NCBI GenBank assembly: GCA_030041275.1
Contig: JASHOE010000351.1
Location: forward strand, 1-64,000
Direction of reading: 5' to 3'
Source: Streptosporangiaceae bacterium
GTDB lineage: Bacteria > Actinomycetota > Actinomycetes > Streptosporangiales > Streptosporangiaceae
Length of the DNA stretch: 64,000 nucleotides
The translations under genes were made by a program, and so were the position numbers. How positions within the stretch are numbered: the first letter of the stretch is position 1; each line of letters starts with the position of its first letter. Shown here piece after piece: positions 52,513-60,904 of this stretch. The notes beneath the pieces were generated by a model. The model saw nothing but the letters and a program-made list of their open reading frames with translations, was not told the origin of the DNA and made no database searches.

Positions 52513-53820
52513 TCAGGCCTGCGTGGCGCTGGCTTCCCCGGCCGGCTCGGCACCGGCCGCCGTGGCTAGGTAGCGGTCGCCATGAGCCACCGGGGAGAAG
52601 GCGAACAGCAGCGCAATCAGGGCTGTCAGCGCTCCCGCCACGGCATAGACGTCCGCGACGCTGCCCGACAACTGGATGGCTGCCGCTCCGGCGAGTGCGC
52701 CCAGCGGGATCGCCGACCAGGCCAGCACCTGGGCGATGCTGACGACGCGGCCGTACATCTCATCCGGGACGATGGCCTGCCGGAGCGATGAGGTGTTGAT
52801 GTTCAGCAGCAACCCGAACCCGGACGACGCGGCCCACAGGACGAGCGCGGCCGGATACGAGCCGATCAGCGCCATGGCGGTGACTGCCAGGCCGCTGATG
52901 ATCAGCGCTCCGAGCGCGGTGACGACGAAGCTCAGTCGGCGCCGGATCGGCGCGGCCGCAACGCTGACGGCGACCACGCCCGCGGCACCCGCGGCGAAGA
53001 GCAGGGCGACCTCGCTGTCGCTGGCGCCTAGGGCGCGCTTGGCGAACAGGACCAGCTGGCTGTTCTCAGTGCTCGCGAAGAAGTTGATCAGCGCCATCAT
53101 CACCGAGATGGCGCGCAGCACTGGCTGAGACCACACGTAAGCCAGCCCGGCCCGAACGTCATCGAGCAGGCCCGACACACCAGGATTGGCGGCAGCACGC
53201 CGATCGGCCGCGTTGAAGCTGCGGCGGATGACGGCCAGCGATGCCGCCGAAACCGCGAAGCTGGCCGCGTCGAAGAACAGCAAGTCGGCTGGCGGCATGA
53301 GGGTGACGAGCACTCCGGCAAGGATCGGTCCGAGGATCTGCCCGGCCGAGTTCGTGGCCATGATGCGCCCGTTGGCAGCTACCAGGTCGTCCCGGCCGAC
53401 CAGACTGGGGATCGCCGCGAACTCGCCGCAGTTGAACAAGATGCCCAGCGTGGACTGCACGAAGGCGACCGCGTAGATGTCCGCCACCCGAAGCGCGCCC
53501 GACAGGGCCAGTACTGGTAGCACGGCGATCACGGCGGCGCGACCCACGTCAGTGAGCAGCATCATCCGCTTGCGATCGACCCGGTCGACCAGTGCTCCAA
53601 GCACCAGCCCGAACAGCAGGTAGGGCACGAAGTTCGACGCAGTGGTCAGGGCCAGGTTGGTCGCCGAGTGGGTGAGCTTGAAGACCAGGAGCGGCAACGC
53701 GAACAAGGTGAACGAGCTGCCCACCTGGGAGACCAGCTGGCCACTGAAATAGAGCCAGAAGTCGCGGCCAAGGGTGCGGCGGTCAGGTGCCCGGCTCACG
53801 CCCGTCCTCCGCATGGCCAC
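52513..53820 (-). CDS. MFS transporter (EntS-like)
   Basis: 435 residues, twelve predicted helices. The N-terminal GRDFWLYFSGQLVSQVGSSFTLFALPLLV and the loop DRVDRKRMMLLTD match the MFS_3 group of siderophore/macrolide-type exporters. The C-terminus is a short Ala/Glu-rich tail. The start is either GTG 53820 or ATG 53814. It converges on the SDR of the UGSC cassette, 14 bp apart. Confidence 0.83.
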   Translation of the reverse strand: MAMRRTGVSRAPDRRTLGRDFWLYFSGQLVSQVGSSFTLFALPLLVFKLTHSATNLALTTASNFVPYLLFGLVLGALVDRVDRKRMMLLTDVGRAAVIAVLPVLALSGALRVADIYAVAFVQSTLGILFNCGEFAAIPSLVGRDDLVAANGRIMATNSAGQILGPILAGVLVTLMPPADLLFFDAASFAVSAASLAVIRRSFNAADRRAAANPGVSGLLDDVRAGLAYVWSQPVLRAISVMMALINFFASTENSQLVLFAKRALGASDSEVALLFAAGAAGVVAVSVAAAPIRRRLSFVVTALGALIISGLAVTAMALIGSYPAALVLWAASSGFGLLLNINTSSLRQAIVPDEMYGRVVSIAQVLAWSAIPLGALAGAAAIQLSGSVADVYAVAGALTALIALLFAFSPVAHGDRYLATAAGAEPAGEASATQA

Positions 53821-53981
53821 GCTCTGCTCACGCCAGGCAGCTGCTTCGCCATGATCACGACCCGCTTCGTCCCGACTAGGAGAGGATGAGCGCGAGCGAG
53901 CCTACTGGGCGCGGCGTGAGCCAGGCGACCGGCTTTCCGTTCCGCCAGCCGACTGCGGGACGTGTCTTGCAGACTGTCAGC

Positions 53982-54353
53982 ATGCCCATCCGACTTCACC
54001 ACATCGTCATCGATGCTCACGACCTTCCGATGCTGGCTCGGTTCTGGACGCAGGCGCTGGGCTGGAAGATCTTGTCCGAGCGCGAGCGGGAGATAGTGAT
54101 CGGGACGGACGAGAACGCGCCCGTCGGCATCTGCTTCATGCCCGTCACCGACCGGAAGACGGTCAAGAACCGCGTTCATCTCGACCTGACCAGCGCTGCG
54201 GCGGACCGTCTCCAGGAGATTGATCGTCTTCTTGCGCTCGGGGCACGCCAGGTCGACATCGGGCAGACAGGCGCTGAGTCCTGGACTGTGCTTGCCGACC
54301 CTGAGGGCAATGAGTTCTGCGTGGTCCGGCCGAAGGAGACGCTCGTCCGCTAG
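53982..54353 (+). CDS. VOC-family/glyoxalase-like protein
   Basis: 123 residues: LHHIVIDAHDLPMLARFWTQALGW and VHLDLTSAAADR with the closing VLADPEGNEFCVV, the glyoxalase/bleomycin-resistance fold with metal-ligand positions His and Glu. The frame is open to 53886, but the conserved part begins at the ATG 53982. No ribosome-binding site is visible. The small size fits single-domain VOC proteins. Substrate unknown. Confidence 0.8.
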   Translation: MPIRLHHIVIDAHDLPMLARFWTQALGWKILSEREREIVIGTDENAPVGICFMPVTDRKTVKNRVHLDLTSAAADRLQEIDRLLALGARQVDIGQTGAESWTVLADPEGNEFCVVRPKETLVR

Positions 54354-54420
54354 GCCAGACGCCGGATGCTGCTGTGTTGCGTTGCCCTCCGTCATCGCGG
54401 AGCGGCGGGCCGGCCTAGCC

Positions 54421-54696
54421 TTAGGCCGAGCGATAGCCAGCGTTGGTCAGCATACGGCGCACGTCGATCACCATCTGATCGTCAATGTCCTTGCCGCCAG
54501 GCGGTACGAGGAATTCCAGCTCGGGCCCGATCTTGACCGCGACCTTGCCGTCATGACGGACGGTCACGTCGCCGACAGCCTGAAGGAGCGACATGACCGC
54601 CCGCCACTCGATGTTGTGGCTGGTCGGATGCTCCATGATCTGGCGCAGCGTGTCGTGCTGACGGCTGTCAAGATGTTCTGCTCCTGGCGGGGTCAT
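54421..54696 (-). CDS. Small protein with HicA-like pattern
   Basis: 91 residues: LDSRQHDTLRQIMEHPTSHNIEWRAVMSLLQAVGDVTVRHDGKVAVKIG, then PPGGKDIDDQMVIDVRRMLTNAGY. The helix-strand-helix order and the DVRRML..AGY C-terminus resemble HicA-type dsRNA-binding-fold proteins, but the usual HicA catalytic His is not obvious and no HicB antitoxin is adjacent. Treat as uncharacterised. The ATG has TAGAGT six bases upstream. Confidence 0.6.
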   Translation of the reverse strand: MTPPGAEHLDSRQHDTLRQIMEHPTSHNIEWRAVMSLLQAVGDVTVRHDGKVAVKIGPELEFLVPPGGKDIDDQMVIDVRRMLTNAGYRSA

Positions 54697-54702
54697 CTGC
54701 GT

Positions 54703-54708
54703 ACTCTA
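54703..54708 (-). promoter_or_regulatory. -10 hexamer TAGAGT for the small HicA-like gene
   Basis: On the minus strand TAGAGT is followed by six bases and the ATG at 54696. Confidence 0.45.
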
Positions 54709-54832
54709 TCGAGGCAGTCCAGCGAGACACGGCGGGCAGACCTGATGCGAGTCGGCCAGCCGCCGAGTGAGCCTGGGGTGCGAGCGGCGTGCCCCGTAGG
54801 CGCGAGGGTCAGAGTCGTCACCGATGCCGCGG

Positions 54833-55471
54833 TCAGAGCCCGACCCGGCCGTCGATGCGCTCCCGCAACAGGTCGGCGTGGCCTGCATGGCGGGCGTACT
54901 CCTCGATCATGTGGATCAGCACTTCCCGTAGTGAAACCTCGTCCTGGTGCCCGCCCCGGCCGACGTAAGGCCTAGAGAAGGCTAGGTCGCTGGCCTGATC
55001 GACGAAACGCTCGGCGAAAGCAACCTCAGCCCTCCAGTTCTCCCATGCCAGCGCGACCGCGGCCGGATCAGCGGCGGCATCGCTGAACGCCCGGTCCTGG
55101 TCGTCGCCGGCGCTGCGCCGGTACCGAGCCGGAGCCTGCTCGCCGGCCATCACCCGGCGAAACCAGTACCGTTCGGCGTCCGTGAGGTGGCGCACCAGTC
55201 CCAGTAGTGAGAGGTCAGACGGCTCGACCGAGCGGCGGGCCATGGCATCGGCGTCCAGGCCCGCACACTTGAGTTCCAGGGTGAGCCGGTAATCGTGCAA
55301 ATACCCGGCGAGCACGGTGCGCTCGTCGCCATGATGTACGAAAATGCCGCCAATCCCGCGGGGGTCGGCATCCGGGCCAACGAACATGTCCTGCCAGCCG
55401 AACCGCCGGCCGCTGCTCGGCGCAGTCTGGTCGTCAGGCAACTGTGCTGCGGATGTCATCGTCACCATCAT
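54833..55471 (-). CDS. DinB-family protein (DUF664)
   Basis: 212 residues of four-helix bundle: LSLLGLVRHLTDAERYWFRRVMAG and EVLIHMIEEYARHAGHADLLRERI, whose His residues are the DinB metal-ligand positions. Many actinobacterial members are mycothiol-dependent transferases, which is an inference here. The start may be ATG 55471, 55468 or 55459. A mid-protein Asp/Ala-rich stretch is likely a loop. Confidence 0.85.
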   Translation of the reverse strand: MMVTMTSAAQLPDDQTAPSSGRRFGWQDMFVGPDADPRGIGGIFVHHGDERTVLAGYLHDYRLTLELKCAGLDADAMARRSVEPSDLSLLGLVRHLTDAERYWFRRVMAGEQAPARYRRSAGDDQDRAFSDAAADPAAVALAWENWRAEVAFAERFVDQASDLAFSRPYVGRGGHQDEVSLREVLIHMIEEYARHAGHADLLRERIDGRVGL

Positions 55472-55583
55472 GGCTGACGAACCATCCCCGTTCTAGGGAC
55501 CACCTCGCTGCGCGGTGCCTGCACTCCGTCCACGACGGCCGCTCGCCGTTAGATGATGTTGGTGACGCGCAGGGAGCTGGCTG

Positions 55584-56198
55584 ATGGGGCTTTATTCCGA
55601 GCAGGTCGTGCCCAGGATCATCGACGTCGTCATGGCCAGCAAGGAGTTCGAGCCGATCCGCGCCCGGGTTTGTCGGCAGCTGACCGGCGAGGTCATCGAG
55701 ATCGGCTTTGGCTCCGGGCTCAATGTCGCGCACTATCCGCGGGTCGTGCACCGTGTCCAGGCTGTAGATCCGGCCGCGCTCGGGCGCAAACTCGCCAGCA
55801 AGCGGCTGGCGAGCAGCCCAGTGCCGGTGGAGTTCATCGGCCTTGACGGCGAGCAGCTGCCCGTCGAATCCGGCAGCGTGGACCACGTCCTGGCCACGTG
55901 GACCCTCTGCACCATCCCGCACCCTGAGCGCGCGCTGGCCGAGACGCACCGCGTACTGCGCGCGGGCGGGCGGTTCCACTTCGTCGAGCACGGCCGATCC
56001 CCGGAAGCCCAGGTGGCCCGGTGGCAGAACCGGCTGACACCCATCCAGCGGCGGGTCGCCGGAGGTTGCCACCTCAACCGGCCAATCCGCGAGCTCATCG
56101 AGGCAGCCGGATTTCAGCTCAGCGCCCTAGACAACTACTACGTCAGCGGCCCCAAGTCCTTCGGGTACACCTACGAGGGCACCGCCACCAAGGCCTGA
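55584..56198 (+). CDS. Class I SAM-dependent methyltransferase
   Basis: 204 residues: motif I GEVIEIGFGSGLNVAHY, acidic segment FIGLDGEQLPV, motif with CTIPHPERALAETHRVLRAGGRFHFVEH and a C-terminal substrate lid. The layout is the UbiE/Coq5-like class I type, and the substrate is unknown. GGAG seven bases upstream supports the ATG. It is on the opposite strand to both neighbours. Confidence 0.88.
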   Translation: MGLYSEQVVPRIIDVVMASKEFEPIRARVCRQLTGEVIEIGFGSGLNVAHYPRVVHRVQAVDPAALGRKLASKRLASSPVPVEFIGLDGEQLPVESGSVDHVLATWTLCTIPHPERALAETHRVLRAGGRFHFVEHGRSPEAQVARWQNRLTPIQRRVAGGCHLNRPIRELIEAAGFQLSALDNYYVSGPKSFGYTYEGTATKA

Positions 56199-56282
56199 TC
56201 GCCGCCGCGGGTGCGGCTTGCGCCGCAGCAGCGTCAGCCATGCCGCCGCTGCGCTGGCTGCCACGGCCGGGTCAGCGTGGCG

Positions 56283-57209
56283 CTAGGTTGGCTGGCGCAA
56301 CGGCACCGGCGGGCCAGGCGGTTCCTTGGCGGCGTACGACCGGTACACAGGGTGGGAGGTCAGGAACGTGATGGCCGCAGCGCGCTCCTCGTTCAGCGGC
56401 TCGGCCGGGAACGCGTTCAGCAGGGCCTCCGCGCGTTCGCGGACGCCGTCCCTGAACTCGGGGTGGGTGAGGATGAACAGGTCGTTGCGACGGACCCCTT
56501 GCAGCACACGCTCGCCGGCCTCCTCATAACTCATGTACGGGAGCCTGGGCGGCGGCCGACTCGGGTCCGGCGGACGCGGGGGAGGGTAGCCGCTGTCGGC
56601 GTAGCGCTCCGGCCGTCCGGCCGCGCCGGAGCCAATGTTGCTGTGCACTGGGCCGGGGATGTACGCGGACACGCCGATGTTCTCCGGTGCCAGTTCGATG
56701 TGCAACGTCTCGGACAGCGCGATGATGCCCGCCTTGGTCAGGCAGTACAGGCCCGCTGACACCGGGAGCAGGCCGCCCATCGAGGCAGTGTTGACGATAT
56801 GCCCGCCTTCGCCGTGGGCGCGGATTCGCGGCAGGAACCCCTGCAGCCCGTGGACGACGCCCTTGATGTTGACGTCGATGATCCAGTCCCAGTCGGCCAG
56901 CTTCGCCTGCGCCACCGGCCCGATGATGCCGATCCCGGCGTTATTCACCAGCACGTGCACCCGCCCGTACCGCCGCTCTGTGTGTGCCGCGGCGCGCTCG
57001 ACAGCGTCGGGGTCGGTCACGTCCAGCTGCATGACGTGGACGTCGAGGCCGTCGGCTGCAAACCGCGCGGCGGACTCTTCCAGATGGGGTCGCCTGCGGC
57101 TGGTCGCCACGACCTGCATGCCCGCACGGGCAAAGGCCAGGGCTATCCCTAGTCCGATGCCACTGCAGCCACCGGTGACGAACGCGACCCTGCCCTCGAC
57201 GTCCTGCAT
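56283..57209 (-). CDS. Short-chain dehydrogenase/reductase
   Basis: 308 residues: nucleotide loop TGGCSGIGLGIA, NNAGIGIIG, catalytic Ser in NTASMGGL, YCLTK and a long C-terminus with SPEFRDGVRERAEALL-like helices. Most similar to the large SDRs found in catabolic clusters. It is the distal gene of the minus-strand operon (CoA-transferase alpha and beta, amidohydrolase, SDR), ending the unit 8 bp after the amidohydrolase. Confidence 0.88.
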   Translation of the reverse strand: MQDVEGRVAFVTGGCSGIGLGIALAFARAGMQVVATSRRRPHLEESAARFAADGLDVHVMQLDVTDPDAVERAAAHTERRYGRVHVLVNNAGIGIIGPVAQAKLADWDWIIDVNIKGVVHGLQGFLPRIRAHGEGGHIVNTASMGGLLPVSAGLYCLTKAGIIALSETLHIELAPENIGVSAYIPGPVHSNIGSGAAGRPERYADSGYPPPRPPDPSRPPPRLPYMSYEEAGERVLQGVRRNDLFILTHPEFRDGVRERAEALLNAFPAEPLNEERAAAITFLTSHPVYRSYAAKEPPGPPVPLRQPT

Positions 57210-57216
57210 CGGACGC

Positions 57217-58125
57217 TCAGCCGCCCTGACCCGCCGATTCCGCCAGGCCGGTGAGGCCGAACAGCTTGGCGGCGTTCTCCTTCATGATCAGCGGCCGCAC
57301 CTCCGGCTTGATGTTCAGGTTCTCGAAATCGGAGATCCATCGCTCCGGCGTGATGACGGGGAAGTCGGTGCCGAACAGCACCTTGTGCCGGAGCAGGCTG
57401 CCCGCGTACTGCACGAGCTGCGGCGAGAAGTACTTGGGCGACCAGCCGGACAGATCGATGTACACGCGCGGCTTGTGGGTCGCGATCGACAGCGCGATGT
57501 CCTGGAACGGGAAGCTCGGGTGGGCCGCGATGATGTCCAGGTCAGGGAAGTCGACCGCGACATCGTCCAGGTAAAGCGGGTTCATGTAGGCCAGGCGGAT
57601 CCCGCCGCCGCCGCGGGTGCCCGCGCCGACTCCCGTCTGCCCCGTGTGGAACAGCCCGATCAGCTGGTGCTCCTGCATCACTTCGTACAGCGGGTAGGCC
57701 ATCCGGTCGTTCGGGTAGAACGCCTGGGCTCCCGGGTGAAACTTGACGCCTCTGATGCCAAATTCGGTTGCCAGTCGTTTCACCTGCGCCACGCCGGCCT
57801 TACCGCGGTGTGGGTCGATGCTGGCGAACGGGATCAGCACGTCGGCGTGCTCTGCCGCTAGCTCAGCGATCTCGAAGTTGTCGGGGAGGGGCTCCTCGCC
57901 CGACTGCGAGTAGCTATCGACCGTGAACGTGACCGCTGCCATGCCACGCTGCCGGTAATAGTCGGCGAGCTCCGGCACGCTGTAGCTGGGCATCTTCCCG
58001 ATCCGGAAGTATTCGCCCATGTCCTCGCGGCCGCTGCCCGCTGGATGGTGATCCGCCCGGACGGACTTGTGCACGTGGGTGTGCACGTCGAACGCGGTGA
58101 TGCTGCTGACGTCGATGGCGGCCAC
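57217..58125 (-). CDS. Amidohydrolase-family (decarboxylase/lactonase-type) enzyme
   Basis: 302 residues. The metal-binding N-terminus FDVHTHVHKS, the HPGAQAF strand end, AHPSFPFQDIAL and FGTDFPVITPERW are the metal and catalytic segments of the amidohydrolase_2 family (ACMSD/LigW-like), which includes decarboxylases and lactonases. The frame is open to 58221, but the GTG at 58125 follows GGGGAA and avoids overlap with the CoA-transferase beta gene. It lies in an operon with a CoA-transferase, so it probably processes a carboxylic acid or lactone. Confidence 0.85.
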   Translation of the reverse strand: MAAIDVSSITAFDVHTHVHKSVRADHHPAGSGREDMGEYFRIGKMPSYSVPELADYYRQRGMAAVTFTVDSYSQSGEEPLPDNFEIAELAAEHADVLIPFASIDPHRGKAGVAQVKRLATEFGIRGVKFHPGAQAFYPNDRMAYPLYEVMQEHQLIGLFHTGQTGVGAGTRGGGGIRLAYMNPLYLDDVAVDFPDLDIIAAHPSFPFQDIALSIATHKPRVYIDLSGWSPKYFSPQLVQYAGSLLRHKVLFGTDFPVITPERWISDFENLNIKPEVRPLIMKENAAKLFGLTGLAESAGQGG

Positions 58126-58154
58126 GTTGTTCCCCGTTCGGTAGGCGGCAGGGC

Positions 58155-58814
58155 TCAGGCTTCGGCGAAAGGCACGCCGGTGCGCGCCCTGACGTCTTCC
58201 GATGTCACGCCGGGCGCGCACTCTGTCAGCCGCAGCTCGCCGGCGACAAGGTGGAACACCGCGAGGTCGGTGTAGACCCTGGTGACCACGCCCCGCCCGG
58301 TGAGCGGGAAGGTGCAGCGTTCGACGATCTTCGGCCGCCCGGCCCGGTCGACGTGCTCCATCGCTACCCAGACCTCGCGGGCACCCGCAACCAGGTCCAT
58401 AGCGCCGCCGACCGCTGGGTTCTGACCAGGCACATACCAGTTCGCCAGGTCGCCGCGGCCGGAGACCTGCAGCGCGCCGAGCACCGTGACGTCCAGGTGG
58501 CCGCCGCGCACGACGGCGAACGACAGCGCCGAGTCCACGATCGCCGCGCCGGTGATCAGCGTCACCGGCTGTTTGCCGGCGTCGGTCAGGTCGGGATCCT
58601 CCTGCCCTGGCACGGCCAGCGGGCCCATCCCGAGCACGCCATTCTCGGCGTGCAGGATCACCTCGACCTCAGGCGGCACATGCTTGGGTACCAGCAGCGG
58701 GATGCCAACGCCCAGGTTGACCACGTAGCCATCGCGCAAGTCGGCCGCCAGACGCTGGGCTATTCCGTCCCGGCTCCGGCCGCTGATCTCCTCGGATACT
58801 GCCGTCTGAGTCAT
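58155..58814 (-). CDS. 3-oxoacid CoA-transferase, beta subunit
   Basis: 219 residues. The catalytic Glu lies in AENGVLGMGP, with GYVVNLGVGIPLLV and TLITGAAIVDSALSFAVVRGGHLDVTVLGALQVS. These are the typical features of the SCOT beta subunit. The start overlaps the alpha stop (ATGA). It likely transfers CoA from succinyl-CoA to a 3-oxoacid; the acid is not known. Confidence 0.92.
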   Translation of the reverse strand: MTQTAVSEEISGRSRDGIAQRLAADLRDGYVVNLGVGIPLLVPKHVPPEVEVILHAENGVLGMGPLAVPGQEDPDLTDAGKQPVTLITGAAIVDSALSFAVVRGGHLDVTVLGALQVSGRGDLANWYVPGQNPAVGGAMDLVAGAREVWVAMEHVDRAGRPKIVERCTFPLTGRGVVTRVYTDLAVFHLVAGELRLTECAPGVTSEDVRARTGVPFAEA

Positions 58815-59560
58815 GCCGACCGCCTTGTCATCACGCCCGTCCGCGGCGAGAGCTCGGACCGGAGTAGCACCTCGTCAATGAAGACGCCCGGTAGGTGAAT
58901 ATCGTCGGGCGCCAGGTCTCCGGTCGCCACCAGGTGCTCGACCTCGGCGAAGGTATAACGGCCGGACATCGCCGCGAGCGGGTTGAAGTTGCGGGCCGAC
59001 AACCGGAACCGCAGGTTCCCCTTCCGGTCACCCTGGTAGGCCTTGACGAGCGCGAAGTCGGCGACGATGCCGTGTTCGAGTACGTACTCACGACCGCCGA
59101 ACTCGCGGTGCTCCTTCGCCGGAATCGTCGCGGCGACCTCGCCATCGGCCTGGTAGCCAAGCGGAAACGTGCCATCAGACAGCATCGTGCCCGCGCCGGA
59201 TGGGGTGTAGAACGCGGCGATGCCGGCCCCGCCTGCGCGCAGCCGCTCCGCCAGCGTGCCCTGCGGAATCAGCTCGAACTCCACGCGCCCGGCGAAGTAT
59301 TCGGTGTAGAAGTCCGGCAATACCGGAAACGAGGCGGTCACTCGCCGCAGCCGACCTTCGGCCAGCAGTCGTCCGATCCCGGTGAAGTCACCGCCAACGT
59401 TGTTCACGATCACGTGCAGGTCACGACGGTCGAGGTCGCACAGCGTGTCCAGCAGCGTGTCAGGCCGGCCCGAGCTACCGAATCCGCCGACCGCGATGGT
59501 CGCGCCCGACGGGATCGGCGCCAGCGCAGCCAGCGAATCCTCGCGGAACTTGTCGATCAC
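58811..59560 (-). CDS. 3-oxoacid CoA-transferase, alpha subunit
   Basis: 249 residues. The CoA-binding VGGFGSSGRPDTL and VNNVGGDFTGIG, the GRVEFELIPQGTLAERLRAGGAGI segment and FNPLAAMSGRYT match the alpha subunit of succinyl-CoA:3-ketoacid CoA-transferase. GAGGGAGA precedes the GTG. It starts the minus-strand operon and is divergent from the first NDMA-type alcohol dehydrogenase (234-bp gap). Confidence 0.92.
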   Translation of the reverse strand: MIDKFREDSLAALAPIPSGATIAVGGFGSSGRPDTLLDTLCDLDRRDLHVIVNNVGGDFTGIGRLLAEGRLRRVTASFPVLPDFYTEYFAGRVEFELIPQGTLAERLRAGGAGIAAFYTPSGAGTMLSDGTFPLGYQADGEVAATIPAKEHREFGGREYVLEHGIVADFALVKAYQGDRKGNLRFRLSARNFNPLAAMSGRYTFAEVEHLVATGDLAPDDIHLPGVFIDEVLLRSELSPRTGVMTRRSA

Positions 59561-59644
59561 CCGGTCTCCCTCGCTGATCCAGACGTCGCGGAAATTAACA
59601 CGGCAGCCAGCGCTGATGGAACCAGCTATTCCGCGTCACAGAAG

Positions 59645-59658
59645 CCGCCGCGAGGCGG
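59645..59658. other. Hairpin in the 59,561-59,794 divergent gap
   Basis: CCGCC-GCGA-GGCGG forms a five-base-pair stem with a GCGA tetraloop between the CoA-transferase operon and the alcohol dehydrogenase genes. The plus strand then reads CCGGCGGGGCTTTCTTCC, so a weak attenuator is possible. No gene is seen in this gap. Confidence 0.2.
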
Positions 59659-59794
59659 TCAACCGGCGGGGCTTTCTTCCCTTCCGCGAAGTGAAAGTGC
59701 TGTGGCGCCGCTCGCCGCGCCCGACCGAAGGTGGACTAGCGACGACCGATCCAGCACGCATGCCGGGCCGAGGCATGCCCGGAAGGGGCCCCAC

Positions 59795-60904
59795 ATGAGC
59801 ATCACGACCCGCGCCGCCGTCTGCCGCGCCGGCGGTCAGCCGTGGGAGATCACTGAGCTCGAACTCGACGATCCGAAAGCCAGCGAAGTCCTCATCAAGT
59901 TCTATGCGGCCGGGCTGTGCCACTCCGACGACCACATCCAGAAGGGCGACGCGCCCATGCGGATGCCGGTGGTTGGCGGGCACGAGGGGGCCGGTGTGGT
60001 GGAGGCGGTGGGCGAGGGTGTCACCCGGGTGGCGGTCGGTGACCATGTGACCTGCTCTTTCATCCCGGCCTGCGGCTCGTGCCGGTACTGCGCGACCGGC
60101 AGGCAGAACCTGTGCGACGCGGGCAAGAACGCTGGCACCGGCATGTTCCCTGACGGCACGTTCCGGTTCCATCAAAACGGCGAGGATTTCGGCGGGCTGT
60201 GCGTGCTCGGCACGTTCTCGCAGTACGCCGTCGTGTCGGAGTTCTCGGTGATCAAGATCCCGGCGGAAATCCCGTTCGACGTCGCCGCCCTCGTCGCCTG
60301 CGGCGTGCCGACCGGGTGGGGCTCGGCGGTGCGCGCGGCTGGCGTCCGGGCAGGGCAGACGGTTGTGATCTACGGCTCTGGCGGCGTTGGCAGCAACGCG
60401 GTGCAGGGCGCTAGCCTCGCCGGCGCGAAGAACGTCATCGTGGTCGACCCGGTCGAATTCAAGCGCGAGATGGCCGCCGTATTCGGGGCCACGCACACCT
60501 TCGCCACCGCCAAAGAGGCGCACGACTTCGTCGTGGAGACCACCTGGGGCGAGCTCGCCGACCACGCCATCATCACGGTCGGCATCCTGACCGACCAGGT
60601 CATCGCCGATGCAATCCGGGTAGTGGGCAAGACCGGGCAGGTCACCGTCACGGCCGTGGGCAAGGGCATGATCGACGAGAACCCTGGCATCCTCATCGGC
60701 TACCAGCGCCGCATCCAGGGCTCTATCTACGGTGGCTGCAGCCCCCTGGTCGACGTGCCGCTGCTCATCGGCCTGTACCAGACTGGCGACCTCAAGCTCG
60801 ACGAGCTGATCACGCGCCGGTACCGGCTGGACGACATCAACGAGGGCTACCAGGACATGCTCGACGGCAAGAACATCCGCGGCGTCATCATCCATGAGCA
60901 CTAG
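59795..60904 (+). CDS. NDMA-dependent (mycofactocin-type) alcohol dehydrogenase 1
   Basis: 369 residues of zinc MDR alcohol dehydrogenase. The catalytic zinc region AAGLCHSDDHIQ, the GGHEGAGVV segment, the structural zinc cysteines in CGSCRYCATGRQNLC, the Rossmann loop GSGGVGSNAVQ, and VDPVEFKREM, which is shared word for word with the second copy. It belongs to the family (Rxyl_3153 type) whose NAD is tightly bound and which is reoxidised by mycofactocin or, artificially, by NDMA. GGAAGGGG precedes the ATG; longer upstream frames are non-coding. Confidence 0.9.
   Translation: MSITTRAAVCRAGGQPWEITELELDDPKASEVLIKFYAAGLCHSDDHIQKGDAPMRMPVVGGHEGAGVVEAVGEGVTRVAVGDHVTCSFIPACGSCRYCATGRQNLCDAGKNAGTGMFPDGTFRFHQNGEDFGGLCVLGTFSQYAVVSEFSVIKIPAEIPFDVAALVACGVPTGWGSAVRAAGVRAGQTVVIYGSGGVGSNAVQGASLAGAKNVIVVDPVEFKREMAAVFGATHTFATAKEAHDFVVETTWGELADHAIITVGILTDQVIADAIRVVGKTGQVTVTAVGKGMIDENPGILIGYQRRIQGSIYGGCSPLVDVPLLIGLYQTGDLKLDELITRRYRLDDINEGYQDMLDGKNIRGVIIHEH

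Noticed and set aside
58895..59794. Long plus-strand frame running into alcohol dehydrogenase 1
   Set aside because: It is antisense to the CoA-transferase alpha gene; the ATG at 59795 with a ribosome-binding site starts the conserved protein.
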